A stretch of DNA of 64,000 nucleotides from Acholoe squamosa. Lineage: Eukaryota; Annelida; Polychaeta; Phyllodocida; Polynoidae. Below the pieces are notes generated by a model, which saw only the letters and a list, made by a program, of their open reading frames with translations, was not told the DNA's origin and searched no databases. The translations under genes were made by a program, and so were the position numbers. This document shows, piece by piece, positions 23,429-35,559 of the stretch; within the stretch, counting starts at the first letter, position 1; each line of letters starts with the position of its first letter. The stretch covers positions 43,591,560-43,655,559 of the forward strand of contig OX439043.1 in assembly GCA_949317995.1 (NCBI GenBank). Reading direction: 5' to 3'.

Positions 23429-23900
23429 GCCCCCCGGACACACATACATAGAGATGCTGATGTAAATGGGTGAAAGATGTAACTTGTTATAACTCCGCAA
23501 ATGAGTCAAATATTATACCTCTGATCTATTCAGTGTCTTAGATCAGTTTTTAAAATATCAGCAAAATATGTCTCCAAAATAAACACCAATGTGCATGTAT
23601 ACAAAAAGCTGTTCCACGTGGTAGGGGCCTATAAGCCACAGGAGTAGCTTTAAGTTGTATTATATAGTCGTGTCGATAACAACGATAACCTCTGAGATCA
23701 CAGGGTCCCTGTGATGATTGTCCCTACTTGAGAACCGCCCGTGTGTACTTCTGTCTATGGGTCCCAGTCGGCCAATATTGTCTATCCATAAGTTAGGAGA
23801 TGCTTACACTGAATAGTGTTACTTCTCCAGCGCCAAACATTCCCGGTTATCAGTTCATACGATAATTATCCAGTGAATAGGGTTGAGGAGTATTATGTGG
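23429..23900 (-). promoter_or_regulatory. Upstream region of NK4 gene with GATA cluster, E-box and palindrome
   Basis: In the 450 bp before the start codon I see a CACGTG E-box (23615-23620), two GATAAC motifs 9 bp apart (23675-23680, 23684-23689), a perfect 19-nt palindrome ATCACAGGGTCCCTGTGAT (23697-23715), a TTATCAG (23847-23853) and a palindromic GATAATTATC (23861-23870). A weak TATA-like TATATAAT lies at 23657-23666 on the minus strand. GATA factors control vertebrate Nkx2-5, so a GATA-responsive promoter is plausible. The transcription start is not known. Confidence 0.45.
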
Positions 23901-24539
23901 AAAGATGTAATCCTAATTGGCTACGTGATCACGACTCTCTCTTTAGTTTTAACGAGTACTCCTGTATGGATCTCAGATGGGCTGGACGGAAAGACTGCAT
24001 TTGTTTACAGGGGGCGCAACAAGCGCCGAGATCTCTCAACCGGAAGCCGGGGAATGATAAAGCACTGCTCCCATTGAAACTGTATGGGGGTGATTGTTCA
24101 GGGTGCAATAAATGTTAATTTAATCTAAAACCCTTTGACCAAAAATTGTATAAATTTCAGCGAGTGGTCTAATGACATAAAGCTATAGTCTGGTCAATTT
24201 TGGACTTACTTGGCCTAGTAGATTCCGAGAAATCTGATATTTAATACTGGAATTCAGTGCAAGCATGCAGGCTAGGAGTGCTCGGCTTTCCCCGGCCTTC
24301 TATGGCTGCCTAACGTGTTGCAACGAGGTTGACACATCTTTTACTATACTTGGTTTACTTTTCGTCCAAACGAATACTGTGTCTGTCTGTGGAGGAGCAC
24401 TCTCTCACACTGGAGAAGCCTACAGCCCGTGTGTAGCACCTCCCACCTCCTCCTGTGTATGTATACTAGTGAGGGTGTGTGTTGGGGGGGGGGCGGGGGA
24501 TTAGTCAGAGCAGAGAGATATGAGAGCGCCACTAGCGTC

Positions 24540-25000
24540 CTCCTCCTAATGTGCTCCCAACGCCTACAGTTCCTACTGCTGTGCCTCACTCACTGCCTAC
24601 TGGAATAAGGAAGCTGAAAGTTTGCACTGGAGGCCAGTCCGCCCCGGAGGTGAGTGAAGGGGAGGGTGGTACTGGGGGGTACCGCAGCGCCTGGAGGAGC
24701 CCGACGTTTGGGCAGCACGTCGCCAGTGGACACAGGGAGTAGTGTACTGTGTTTACAGTTCGCGCGCCGCAGTGACGGCAGTCCCCGCGGCCCATACGCC
24801 ACCCGGCGCCGTTACCCTACCGCCGCCCCGACTCACAGAACTCGACGATGGCGACCGACACCGCCGCCAAAAACTTCCACCCAAACTCTTCGCCGCCAAC
24901 TGAAAACTGCCCCCGTTGGCCTCGTGAACTGCACTCCCTGTCTCTCAAAACTCTCACTACGCACTCTCCACCCGGAGTTAAGGTTCTATGTTTAGTATTA
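24540..25000. promoter_or_regulatory. CpG-rich block upstream of the NK4 gene
   Basis: GC- and CpG-rich, about 1.1-1.6 kb upstream of the start codon, non-repetitive, with overlapping short ORFs in all frames and no domain. It could be a distal promoter, an unannotated 5' UTR exon or an enhancer. Confidence 0.35.
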
Positions 25001-26090
25001 TAGGGATTGGTTTAAGGGAAGATTCTGCGCCAGGAGAAGGAGACTCAGTTCAACAATCACTGCCTAATCCCTGAGTGTGGAAACCTACTTGATGGACTCT
25101 GCTTCCTGTTCTCCTCTCTGCGACTCAATATGATAAATCTCCCTCTCCCTCTCCTCCTATCACTCGGCTCTCTTGTATACAGACTATATGTAGAGTTGGA
25201 TGGGTTGTGGTATGCCTTCTGGGCAGGTTGTAATTACCCGCACGGTCCGCCCCGTCAATTAAAACATGGGCCGGAAGGGCGTCGACCAATCAGAAGGCGG
25301 GTTTGGAACCAGCTGGCGCCACAGCGACACCAATGGGGAAGTGACAGAACTAGTGCTGATCCCTTTGCCCCTGTAACTCTTGAAAGTTCTTTTGGAAGGG
25401 GTTATCTAACTCTTTTGATATAACTTTTTAACAATCTGACATTAAATTTACTTGACGTTAAAAGTAGCTGTCGCCCAGTATTACGCCTTATGATATATTG
25501 TCTTCTCCAAATCATAGACTAATACCCAGCAATTTGATGTAAACTCTCTTGAAATATAGGCTCTTAGTTTCGTAATTCAAGTGTTGTGGTACATGCAACA
25601 TTTTTTTTTATATAACAGAGAAAAGCAGACTCTAACAGCTGCTTCAACACAACCTACTAATCTGAAGAGAATTACTGGCCATACATGTATACCCCGCCAT
25701 TGTATGCCCTGGTAGAGGCCCATGACAGTAGTATAGCTGATTCCTGCAGAATGCACGCCGTATGAACTATCTAGAATCAGCTGTGTTATACACGTACCGG
25801 TATGTCCGATCCTTTGAAAAGTGGTCGTTTTGATTTAATTAATATTAACAATCGGGGGCGTAGGAAAAGGGGGGGGCAGGGGGGCCTGAGGCCCCCCCCC
25901 CAATAATGAGGAGGTTCCCTATATAAGCCTATATAAAAATATAGCAGCCCCCCCCCAACCGAGACCACTGGGCCCCCCAATAAAGACCCTGACAATGAAA
26001 GGTAAATAGAGCATCTCGAAGAAATAAATAAATACTTTTAGGCCACAATGGGTTTGTCCGTTACTCCCCTATATGTTTCAGGGATAACAA
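25001..26090. other. Intergenic, no gene recognised
   Basis: Ordinary sequence with a C/G-homopolymer-rich repeat-like patch at about 25850-25985. No ORF of interest. Confidence 0.45.
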
Positions 26091-26099
26091 CTAGGGTGG

Positions 26100-27130
26100 C
26101 CCTGTTTTCTACATCTTTGTTTTGGGCGGGAAGCAGACGACATTTTGTTTAAAAGTCGGCTGACTTTTGACTGAGACGCGGCGTCGTGGCGCGCAAGTTT
26201 CGGCGTCGATAGGCGGTGTCGCCATGGTAATCAATTATGTCCCCTTAGCGACCAGGGTCAGCCTATTGTCTTTGGATTGGGTACACCCGGTGCATGGATG
26301 GGGACAGTAGTATATAGGAAGCGGATTGAGGGGACGGAGACGGAGAGAGGGAGGGTATGGTGATCTCACAGGACAAGTAAGTAAGGGGGCAAAGGTTATG
26401 AACACTGCGAATGGAAGTGTGTTGTTCTGGTATCTGGAAGGAAGTTCACAAAACCAAGGCTGTGCTACATTATGAAAATGATGATTATAACGGTTACAAG
26501 ATATTGCCTTTCAATCTTTTGATGGCCTGGTATATATAAAAGCTTTAAGATGCTCACTCGGGTGCATTAGACAAGTACAATTATGGTTATTATAAGGATA
26601 TATACATGTACTGATATTGCGTGAAATAATGTTATTTGGTAGAGCTACCTGTGATTTTCTATTAACTACGCCTAATGCATATGCACTTTAGGGGTATTGT
26701 GCGGTACTCTTAAACAAGTTCTACACACATGAAAATTATAATGATTCATTTTCCCATAAACGGGTATGATGAGTCGCTCCCACCAGCTTTGCGCGTGACC
26801 TGAGCCACTCAGAATACCATGCCGCCTGGCGTCAGGAATACTAACCAGAAGGCGACTGCCAACACTGCCCCTGGGGGCGTCGCGTCCTACCAAACTCCAC
26901 AGACCGGCCATTGTCCCTGCCGCCGCCGGGTTTCCCAGCGCCGGATGCCGGTGGGTGATGACAGCCTAGGCCGGGAGGGGTGTGGAAGGGGATGGGAGTT
27001 TTGGCATGGGCGCCGACCTGACGGAGACCGACAGGCGTGGTTGGTTTTACCGGTCTTGTCCTCGCTCTCCTCCCGTCGACGGGATGGTATCAGGCCCGGA
27101 GAGCCGAGGTTGGGACGGGTGTAGGTTATG
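26100..27130. other. Partly CpG-rich intergenic block
   Basis: Two CpG-rich patches (about 26160-26230 and 26815-27120) in non-repetitive sequence. ORFs lie in several overlapping frames on both strands, as expected from GC-rich noncoding DNA. A regulatory role is possible but unproven. Confidence 0.3.
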
Positions 27131-27505
27131 GGTGGCTGTTTCATGTTGTGGTGGTTGTTACATGTACTCCATGTCTGCTGGTTGTCAGTTGTAATGGCAG
27201 GTGGATGTCATGGTGTTATCTAATTAGCCTCACTTCCGTCTCGTTATTTTGTAATTTTCTAGTTTTTTTTTTTCTTTGCTAACTCCTCCCTGTCGCCATG
27301 GTTTCCCCCTTTTTGTCCTTTAACAATCTTAAAAGTAGTAAAAATGATCTTTTCCCAGACGCTTTTTGGATGTCAGGAGTCGTTACCTAATGAAATTACT
27401 GGGTATCATAGTACACTGTAAAAAAAAAGGTGTTTAGATTCTAAGCACTTTGCTAAACATTTTCTTGTCCCGTTTTTGAACACACTTTATGGACCTAAAC
27501 ATGCC

Positions 27506-27723
27506 CAGCAAATTGTTGTCATCTGTCGCCATGATTGGTCATCAATGGTGACTCGTTTTTGAGTGATAACTCATTCCGTCATCTTTCGCCACTGTGTGTT
27601 AGACTCACGTGGCATAGCAATTGCTATCCCTGGTGATCTTTTGCTATAACGACGTTGTGTTCCATCTAGCGACATGTGTGAGCCACTTCACACAGATTGA
27701 CGAGGACTCACGACAATTTGCTG
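27506..27723. mobile_element. Small MITE R nested in A2
   Basis: 218 bp bounded by CAGCAAATTGTTGTC and ACGACAATTTGCTG. It is absent from the matching place in A7. Confidence 0.65.
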
Positions 27724-27850
27724 GGTGTTTAGCCTCATAATGTGATCAGCCTTTGTGCTAGATTTCCATGTGTTTATATATGTCTTTAGGTTTTAAAGTG
27801 TTTACTATGTTTATGCTTAGGTTTGTCGATGTGTTTAAGTATGACATGCT

Positions 27851-28218
27851 TAAGCCAAGAAAAAGAGGTTTGTTTCCGGTCACCCGACCGACCTCAGTCC
27901 AAAATGGCCAACCTCAGAATTTTTTTGAGATTTTTTTCAAATTTTTCCTGATTTTTTGACGATTTTTTTGATGATTTTTAAAGATTTTTTTCGAGACTCT
28001 TTTCCTTAATTTTTGTTTGACATACATGTACATATTTTCCCATTGTTTTCTCAAATCCTATGCAGGAAATGGACATTTCTAACAACTACCAGTCAACTCC
28101 CAGCAAAATGATACTATATGAAGCTTTGGATAAAAAAAATTATAAAAAAAAATCCGACCTACTGACCTAAACTTTTTTACCATGTTACCGGAAACACAGC
28201 TTCTTTTTTTAGGCCTTA
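27851..28218. mobile_element. Family B element B1 nested in A2
   Basis: Left end taagccaagaaaaagagg, then tttccggtcacccgaccg. Right end accatgttaccggaaac, then tttttttaggcctta. T-rich interior. Matches the other B copies. Confidence 0.7.
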
Positions 28219-28687
28219 GATGTTTCAAGGTCAAGGCGTTTAGCATTTATATGCTATTGTGTTTAGATGTGATATACATATATGTTGAACTTTGGTAGAT
28301 TATCTATCCTGCTTTATTTATAGTAGGTAGAGAGTTAATCATAGGTACTCTCAAGGAATATCATCACATACATTATCCATGATAGAGAGTATGTATAGTA
28401 CAACAGAGTGACTGAATGGATAAAGCTTTATATATTCTTTGACTGCAGAGTAAAGGTGTCCAACGATAACAGTGCTCATTGATCCAAATGATACAGGATC
28501 TAAATGGCCATCATGATGAATTATTGTACTTTTGTTCTTTTACATTAAATTCCTCAATAATATATTAAAAAGGACTTTTAGCATATTTTAGATGAGAAGG
28601 GAGTGTAACTCCTTTTAGAAAGTTTGTTTAAGCATAGAGCTGTCACCTAGTGCATGTGTCTTCCATACCTAAACCCCTAAACATATA

Positions 28688-28822
28688 GGGCATTAGCACA
28701 TTAGGCTATGGAGGCCGCCATTAGACCCCGACTGCACTATGACTAACACCTTCAGCCCCCGTCTCCGCAGTAAATGCCAGGGATGCTTCCCATTGGTCAA
28801 TAATACAATAGCCATGTGCCGT
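28688..28822. mobile_element. Small MITE S nested in A2
   Basis: About 135 bp with inverted ends GCACATTAGGCTATGG and CAATAGCCATGTGC. It is missing from the corresponding position in A1, where the flanking sequence is continuous. Confidence 0.55.
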
Positions 28823-29396
28823 ATATGTTAAAATCCTAAACACCTAAACTTCAGACTATTTCCATGCTAAACATATAAACATGTTTAACATAGGTGTTTA
28901 GGCATTTAGAATAAAAGTGTTTAAAACCTAAACAGATGGCTAAGAGTACACCTTCCCATACAATATATTTAGACTTTAAACATGTTTAGACCTCAACACG
29001 TTTAAAACCTAAGCTCCTTTTTTACAGTGTATATAGAAAGGCCCATGATGCACTACGTTCGTTTGGTCTCATCGAATCCCATTTTTAATTACACAGCAGA
29101 CTATGCCAACCACACTCTGAGCCTGAATTGTAAATCTGCAGTACATACCACCGTAGCAGCTACAGTAGAACCCCAATCAAGTCAATGGGTTTGTATTTAC
29201 ATCAACTCCCCCTGAAGTGCACAACTACAGGCCTTTCCAATGTAAACCAGGTCGCTGGGCTCACAGTGCACTGAGAAAGACCCTGTGCAGGTATACAAGG
29301 TATACTGTGCCCGGGCACTCATTTAATTCAAGTAGGCTCTACGCTGGCCCAAGACTTAGATTAGATTAGTGTATTTTAAAATTTAAACATCCCTAT

Positions 29397-29455
29397 ATCC
29401 CCGGCGTTTATTCAAGACCGGCGCTTATTCAAGACCAGGCGCGAAATCACCGCTT
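29397..29455. repeat. Short direct repeat GGCGYTTATTCAAGACC
   Basis: The word occurs twice in tandem (ggcgtttattcaagacc, then ggcgcttattcaagacc). It looks like the end of a dispersed element. The other end was not found. Confidence 0.4.
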
Positions 29456-29799
29456 AATTTAAAAAGGAGGAGAATACGCTCCGGAAAGAGGGGCGGAGTT
29501 AAAAACAAGTAATCATATACACAAAATGTAGTATTAACAGAGGTGCATGCCGCCCCAAAACTTTGCCACTTCTCCAGCAGCGTAGAATAGAGCATGGAAG
29601 AGTGGTAGTGTATTGACGGTATTATGACGCCCCTTAGGTGCCTACACGACTTCTCATTTCACATGTCAACTTTGATGACGTCTTGACCAGTCAACTGGTA
29701 TTCCGACACAAAGCCGCATGCATTCTGCTTAGATTTGAATTCAATGGAATAAGAAGATGGGATGAGAAGCGCAAGAGGTCGGGGATTTTTGGGGTGCGG

Positions 29800-30015
29800 C
29801 TAGTGCACGCCTGTTCCCTTCAGTGCGAATCTGCCCTGTCGCTATGGCGGATAAACATGGCGGCGCCCATGTCGCCAGGGCCATTAGTTGGCGACAGATG
29901 CCGCCCCGCGCGGCAACCCGAGATGTAAATGTTTGAAGTAGAGGTCCCGTCGGTGCGGCACCCGGCTCGCACCAGTCCCTAAGACGCACTGAGTCTATTA
30001 ATCAGCGGCGCCGCT
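29800..30015. promoter_or_regulatory. CpG-rich patch
   Basis: Non-repetitive, with ggcggcgcccatg, ccgccccgcgcggc and gcggcgccgc. No recognisable coding domain. Possible regulatory element. Confidence 0.3.
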
Positions 30016-30352
30016 AGTTCTCCTATGTACCGGTAGGCATCACCACCCCCCCCCCCCCCCACACACACCTACCTGACTGACGAGGGGATAATGCTGGGCC
30101 CGGTTGCTGGGTCTTATGAAATGATCTGAACACACTCACCATTTTGGGGATTGAAACCCGGTATAATAAGGTTTCTGCGGTTTGCTATATATAGTAAATT
30201 GCCTGAGCCAAGGGGGAGCACTTATATGTCTGAATAACAATCCAGCTAGTTAGAACCCTCCTCTCACGCACATGATCCCTAGTATATATGGGGGAGCACT
30301 TGAGAACTGCGGGACAGCCCTATTGGTATCATGTATAGAGCCCATGTCCGAC

Positions 30353-30354
<2 letters not shown>

Positions 30355-30394
<40 letters not shown>
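30355..30394. repeat. (TA)n microsatellite
   Basis: About 20 perfect TA units. Confidence 0.95.
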
Positions 30395-30397
<3 letters not shown>

Positions 30398-30541
30398 ATA
30401 GCGTCCCTTAAAAATCATTGGTCCCTATTTACCATGGGTCACATTGAAATCGTGGTAATGGGAGGGTTAATTTGTAAACATTTCTTTTACAAAATCATTC
30501 TAAGATGAAGTGCCAATGCTAGGTCCTATCAAGTTGTTGTG

Positions 30542-31745
30542 TACACTCTAAAAAAATGTGTTTTGTTTTTAAACACTCTTATCTGTATTTAAAACACTTT
30601 CTTGTAACACTTTGTTAAACACTTTTTGGGCAAAACACAAAACACTTTTTCAACAAGTGTTTAAAAATTCAAAAGTGTTTTGATTAAAATGTGTTTTAGA
30701 TGAAAAAGTGTTTTAATGATTCTGAGAATAAAGTATTTAGGTTCAGAAAGTGTTTAAAAATGAGCTTCAGGCAAATTTATGCCCTTGCTATTATTTCATT
30801 TTCCTTATAAACCCATGGTCCCAGTAGGATTAGTGAGTCCTTCCTACCGCATATTGCTGTGTCTCTGCAGGTACAGAATATTGAATTTATGTTGATAGCA
30901 AGTTGATGACGGTTGATCATCCAGTTATCAACATTAATTCTGTGCTAACCAGGCTTGGCCTACAGTCAAGATGAGTTCAAACACACTGATGCACAGAGTT
31001 AGTCATTGAGTTTAGGACTGGGATGTATATATTAATCCTGAATGTTACAAAATTGGTGTTTATCATGGGTTACATTGGAATCAAGGTATTGAGAAAGTAA
31101 TTTTTAGATATTTCTTTTACAAATCCATTCTAAGATAAAGTTTCAATATTACGTTCTATCAGGATCCTGTGTATCATTATCATTTATACTTAAATCCAGA
31201 CATTTGTATCCATATGAATGTTACAATAGTACTATCATAGGTGGCCCCTGCCACCTGGTGAGTTGGATTGGAACCAAGTATTAAAACACTTTTATAAACC
31301 TAAACACTTTTGCAGGAAAAGTGTAAAGTGTTTTAGGAAAAGTGTTTAGACGATGAAAATGTGTTTTACCAAAATGTGTGTTGGTAAAATGTGTTTTAGT
31401 TAAAACACATTTGTTAGAGTGTTTTATCATTACTTTACTCAATTCAGACATTTGTGTCTATTAGAATATTATGGTTGTACCATTATGAATATCCCCTGCC
31501 ACCTAGTGAGTTGGATTGGAACCAAACATTCAAACACTTGTATTTAATGTCTAAACAGTTGATGTCAATGTGTTTAAATTCTAAACACATCATGAATAGC
31601 TCCACACTTTTTCTTGAAATGTTTTTAAGTGTTTAGAAAAAAGTGTGTAAATGCTGATAAGTGTTTATTCTAATGAAAGTGTTTAGCAAAAACAGGTGTT
31701 TAGCAGGAAAAGTGTTTGAGGGCTAAACACATTTTTTACAGTGTA
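30542..31745. mobile_element. Family A element A3 (second subfamily)
   Basis: Ends TACACTCTAAAAAAATGTG and ATTTTTTACAGTGTA. AAACACTTTT/GTGTTTTA words fill the interior. An internal unit occurs twice (around 31208-31315 and 31453-31556; shared gtgagttggattggaaccaa). The right third is the reverse complement of 44230-44494. Confidence 0.7.
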
Positions 31746-32964
31746 TATCACACCAGAAAGGTGTTACGAAGGGGTTGGGGGTTTCACAGAGGCCTACAAA
31801 TGGTGACATACTTCATGGGTCAGCCCTTGGTTTTTGTTTTCCGCCGCGGTGTCAGGGACCAATCATGAAGGTTTAGGTCACCACTTCACCGACAGGCGCC
31901 ACCACCATCGTCAAACACTTCCGGTACACACTGGGAATTTGTTTCCCCAATTGGCATTTTTTGTCATTCTGTTTTCATTTTTATTTACCAGACAACAGTG
32001 ATGTAACAGAAATAAAGGCCAATCACAAAGAGAGCGATCCCAATCTGCTCGAAGCTCACCAAACTGATTGATTCATTATTGATAAATTGATGACTTGCTG
32101 TATATGATACAAGGTTCCTCTTTTCCAGTCATCCCAGCCCCTTCTTCTTATTTTGAGGTTTTTGGATATCAAAATTAGATAGATCGAGGGGTGTCAGATG
32201 ATGGCATACTGGTGACTGGACACAACTGGACAAAATATCTTCTGCCCACCATGGTCACGCCCTGGTTGCCATAGGAACTGCACCATATCTTTCAGGACCT
32301 TTTACACAGGGTTAGTTCCCTGAGTGAGAGATAGCACTTTGCGGGCACTTGAAGTGGATTATTGATTAACGTTAATGAAGCTGCTTTAATTAATGGCGTA
32401 GAGAACAAAGTGAAAGGGCTAGTGTCTAGTTACAAAGAAGCCTCTCTCTGTGTCTACTTAGAGATCATAGGTACTAAGGCAACAAAGCCAAGCTTTTTTA
32501 CACTTTTCTTTTCTTTCCTTTGGAAGTCGGAGGGGTATGAGAGAGGATCAGGATGTCCGGTATTTAAATTGATTTATCCTACATTGTCACCTTAGAACAA
32601 AAGAATCCGTGGCTATTTCACGTGATCGTGGGGTAAATCATACAGAGAAACCTGCCGGAGTCAAATCAATTGAATATGTTTTACAATATGGGGGTCAAGT
32701 GCAGTGCACTCCTGTCTATCCCCTTCCTGACTACTTTTCTACCCGGTATATCGGAACCATAGTCTCTTATACATGACCTTTTAAATCTTAAGCTACACTG
32801 TGAAAACAGTGTTCAGATTGTAAACCCCCAATGTTTAGCAGATAAACACTTTCCTAAACGCTACCTTCTCCCACATTTTGAGACACCTTTTTTCATCTAA
32901 ACATGTTAAATTTCTGAACATGTTTAGAAAAAGTGTGTTTAGATACCAATGGTTTAGATATAGC

Positions 32965-33225
32965 AGGGGCCCTTGATGTCGATTCTAAGAAATGCCCATG
33001 TCCCATGTCACTAGGCAAAAACCCATGTCACAGGTGCATTCTGCAGCTTTCTGAGTGTAGCTGAGACAATCTCTAAGCCCTATTTTTCATGTCACTAAGC
33101 TCCATGTCCCATGTCGATTTTAAGAAATGGCTCTGTCACATGTCACTAGTATAGCCATGTCCCATGTTGATTTTAAGAAATGGCCATGTCACCATGTCAA
33201 ATTTAGGAGTCTAGGGCCATATAGC
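32965..33225. repeat. Family C repeat (CATGTC-rich), copy 1
   Basis: Internally repetitive: cccatgtcactaggcaaaaa and cgattttaagaaatggc-like units recur. It matches 51795-52455 but lacks that copy's 450-bp insertion. Confidence 0.6.
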
Positions 33226-33531
33226 AAGTGTTTAAACACTCTCCCTCTGTTTAACTTGGGAAATGTTTAGTTCTATTAATGGCTTCTGGTGTTTCCTGTT
33301 GTAACATTATATTTTTATGCAAATAATACAATAATGTTTCTGAGTGGGTGCTGGCACTTCTTTGGAAGTATATATAATCCTTCACTACATTACCTCTCAG
33401 AGGAGGAGAGAGAGGGAGGGAAAATAGCCTCTGAAAGAGTACAGTATCATGTCCAAGAGTCCTCTGCTTTATATAATTCTATATTCCACATAATGGGTGT
33501 CTTAGCAAACTACTTCTCTTGTGCACATCAG

Positions 33532-33922
33532 TAAGGCAAAAAAAAAGAGCTGTGTTTCTGGTAACATAGTTAAAAAAGTTGAGGCAGGTAAGTCGGATTT
33601 TTCTTCTCTTTTTTTCTTTTTTTTTTGCATCTAAGGCCTCATATATAGTCATACTTTGTCAGGTTTTCGATGGTTATTATAACAAAGGATCGTTTCCTGT
33701 ATGAAATATGAGATAATGATGGGGAAATATGTGTATATCTTGGGAATAAAAGTTTTCACAGGAAAACTACTTTAAAAAAATTGAAAAAAAAAAATTAAAC
33801 ATTTTGAAAAAATCTTCAAAAAAATGGAAAAAATTGGAAAAATAATTCTAAAAAAAAAGTCTGAGGTCGGCCCCTTTTGGCTGAGGACGGTCGGGTGACC
33901 AGAAACCTTATTTTTGGGCCTA
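33532..33922. mobile_element. Family B element B2 nested in A4
   Basis: Left end taaggcaaaaaaaaagagct, then tttctggtaacatagt. Right end gaggtcggccccttttgg, then ggtcgggtgaccagaaac and gggccta. A/T-rich interior. Orientation is opposite to B1. Confidence 0.7.
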
Positions 33923-34076
33923 ATCACTAAATTTCAAAGAAGAATCTTTTAATGCAGAATAAACTAGATGCTTGTGTGTCTTGTTACCACAAATAATAGG
34001 TTTGAATGTTAAATTGATATGTTTGAAGATAGGTTAACTTCTAGTTGTCTGGAGAAAATACTGTCACAGGGGTAGA

Positions 34077-34407
34077 CACGAACTTTTTTAGACACTGGCC
34101 ACCTGGGCCAGCAGCCTCACAAAGCTACTGGCCTGCAGCTAATGCTGTTGGTCCGGAATTTGTTGATGGAAAACTCTTCATGTCAAAAACAATGAAAGAA
34201 AATTAAAAATGTGAAACTCTAATATAGAAACTTTATTAGCAATATTCACCCCGTTACATTACCACAGTTTCAAAACTCCTTTGGTCACAAAGGTAGTTAT
34301 AATGGCTACCCGGGCCAGTAGCAAGGCTGTTTTTGAAAAAGAATCACTGGCCCGCACTCCAAACTACTGGCCATTGGCCATTGGGCCAGTGTTAGTGTCT
34401 ACCCCTG
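34077..34407. mobile_element. Family I element, copy 1, nested in A4
   Basis: 331 bp with TIRs CAGGGGTAGACAC and GTGTCTACCCCTG. Internal actggcccgc and gccattgggccagtg palindromes. Better preserved than the copy at 149-499. Confidence 0.75.
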
Positions 34408-34563
34408 CTGTCATGAACCATAATGCCACCTGGTGGGATAAATTACAATTGTTTAATGCCTAAACACATATGTTTAGTGATCAAAAACCTAAACATGTTT
34501 AGCTCAATTGTTTAGAAAACATGTGTTTAAAGGTTTAACACACAAGAAATGAGTGTTAAAAGT

Positions 34564-34650
34564 CTAAACACTCATAATCATAGGTGTTTAAGAACTAAAC
34601 ACTCATAATGATCAGTGTTTAAAGACTAAACACTCATAATGATGGTGTTT
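34564..34650. repeat. 31-bp tandem repeat inside A4
   Basis: Three units starting at 34564, 34595 and 34626, each beginning ctaaacactcataat and ending around tgtttaa. Confidence 0.7.
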
Positions 34651-34953
34651 AAATGATCCACACCTTAACACATCAACATCTTAGGTGTTTAGAAATCATG
34701 TGTTTAGCACACCTGAAATCCGTTTAGATCTCATACATGTGTAGCCTCTAAACATGTTCAGCATTTTAAGCATTTAAAGATAAACACTGTTCTTGCAGTG
34801 TATGAGATGAAGTCACCTCAGAATGATTCCCCCATGATGGGAGTCACAGCTTGATTTACTTCATAGGGGAAGTCAAACCTGACAACATTCCTGCCACAAT
34901 GATCATGTGGGGGGTGTATCATTACTATTGAACTGGGCACTGGTTATCCCAGG

Positions 34954-35238
34954 TAAGGCCAAAAACAATTGCGTGTTTCCAGTAACATGACCCAAAGATC
35001 TATGGTCGGTATCTTTAGTTCTCGGATTTTTTTCTGTAATAGATGGGTATAGATATGCCAAATTCTTTGATTTCATAGGAGAGAATATGAAAAGCATACG
35101 AGAAATGTGAAAAGTGTGTTTTTAAAGACTCTACACTTTCTAGGAGAAAGTCTACACTTTCTCCTAGAAAGTGTAGAGTCGGCCCTGTTCTGCTATAGGG
35201 TCGGTCGGGTTACTGGAAACAAACCTTTTTTAGGCCTA
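34954..35238. mobile_element. Family B element B3
   Basis: Left end taaggccaaaaacaattgcg, then tgtttccagtaacatg. Right end gggtcggtcgggttactgg, then aaccttttttaggccta. It contains an internal hairpin (ctacactttctaggagaaag and its partner). Confidence 0.7.
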
Positions 35239-35559
35239 TAACCATACTGAAGTGTGCTTTAACTAATACTTGAAAATAAAGTAACTTATAACCATTGAAG
35301 TTCCTTTGTCTGACCAGGAAGCAGTTTCCAAAACGTTGGAAGTCAGTTCTGTTGGAGGTTGCACTTTCTAAAATGGAAGTCACTCACCTTTGGAAGGTCA
35401 TTTCTCTTTTGTGTTCCCAAAAACTACTTCAGAATGAGCTGCCTCCACAAAACCGAAATTATATATACTTTTCACTTCATAAGTAGACTGACTGATGAAA
35501 CGTCCCCCCCTTTAAGTCTCAGTGGAGGCGCTATTTCCCATCTGTATTCTCAAGTATAC

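Larger units (their letters stand above)
27412..29031. mobile_element. Family A element A2, carrying three nested elements
   Basis: TIRs TACACTGTAAAAAAAAAGG and TTTTTTACAGTGTA. It is an inverted copy of A1 (15330-16487) and co-oriented with A7 (52570). Comparison with A1 and A7 shows three insertions: R (27506-27723), B1 (27851-28218) and S (about 28688-28822). No transposase ORF. Confidence 0.78.
32794..34802. mobile_element. Family A element A4 (third subfamily) with nested repeats
   Basis: Left end TACACTGTGAAAACAGTGTT. Right end, reversed, TACACTGCAAGAACAGTGTT, matching at 17 of 20 bases. It holds a C repeat (32965-33225), B2 (33532-33922), I1 (34077-34407) and a 31-bp tandem repeat near the right end. 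No ORF of interest. Confidence 0.65.

Noticed and set aside
23447-23449. Upstream in-frame ATG as the start of the NK4 protein
   Set aside because: Its context is weak (T at -3 and +4), while the ATG at 23428 is strong. It remains a minor possibility that adds seven residues.
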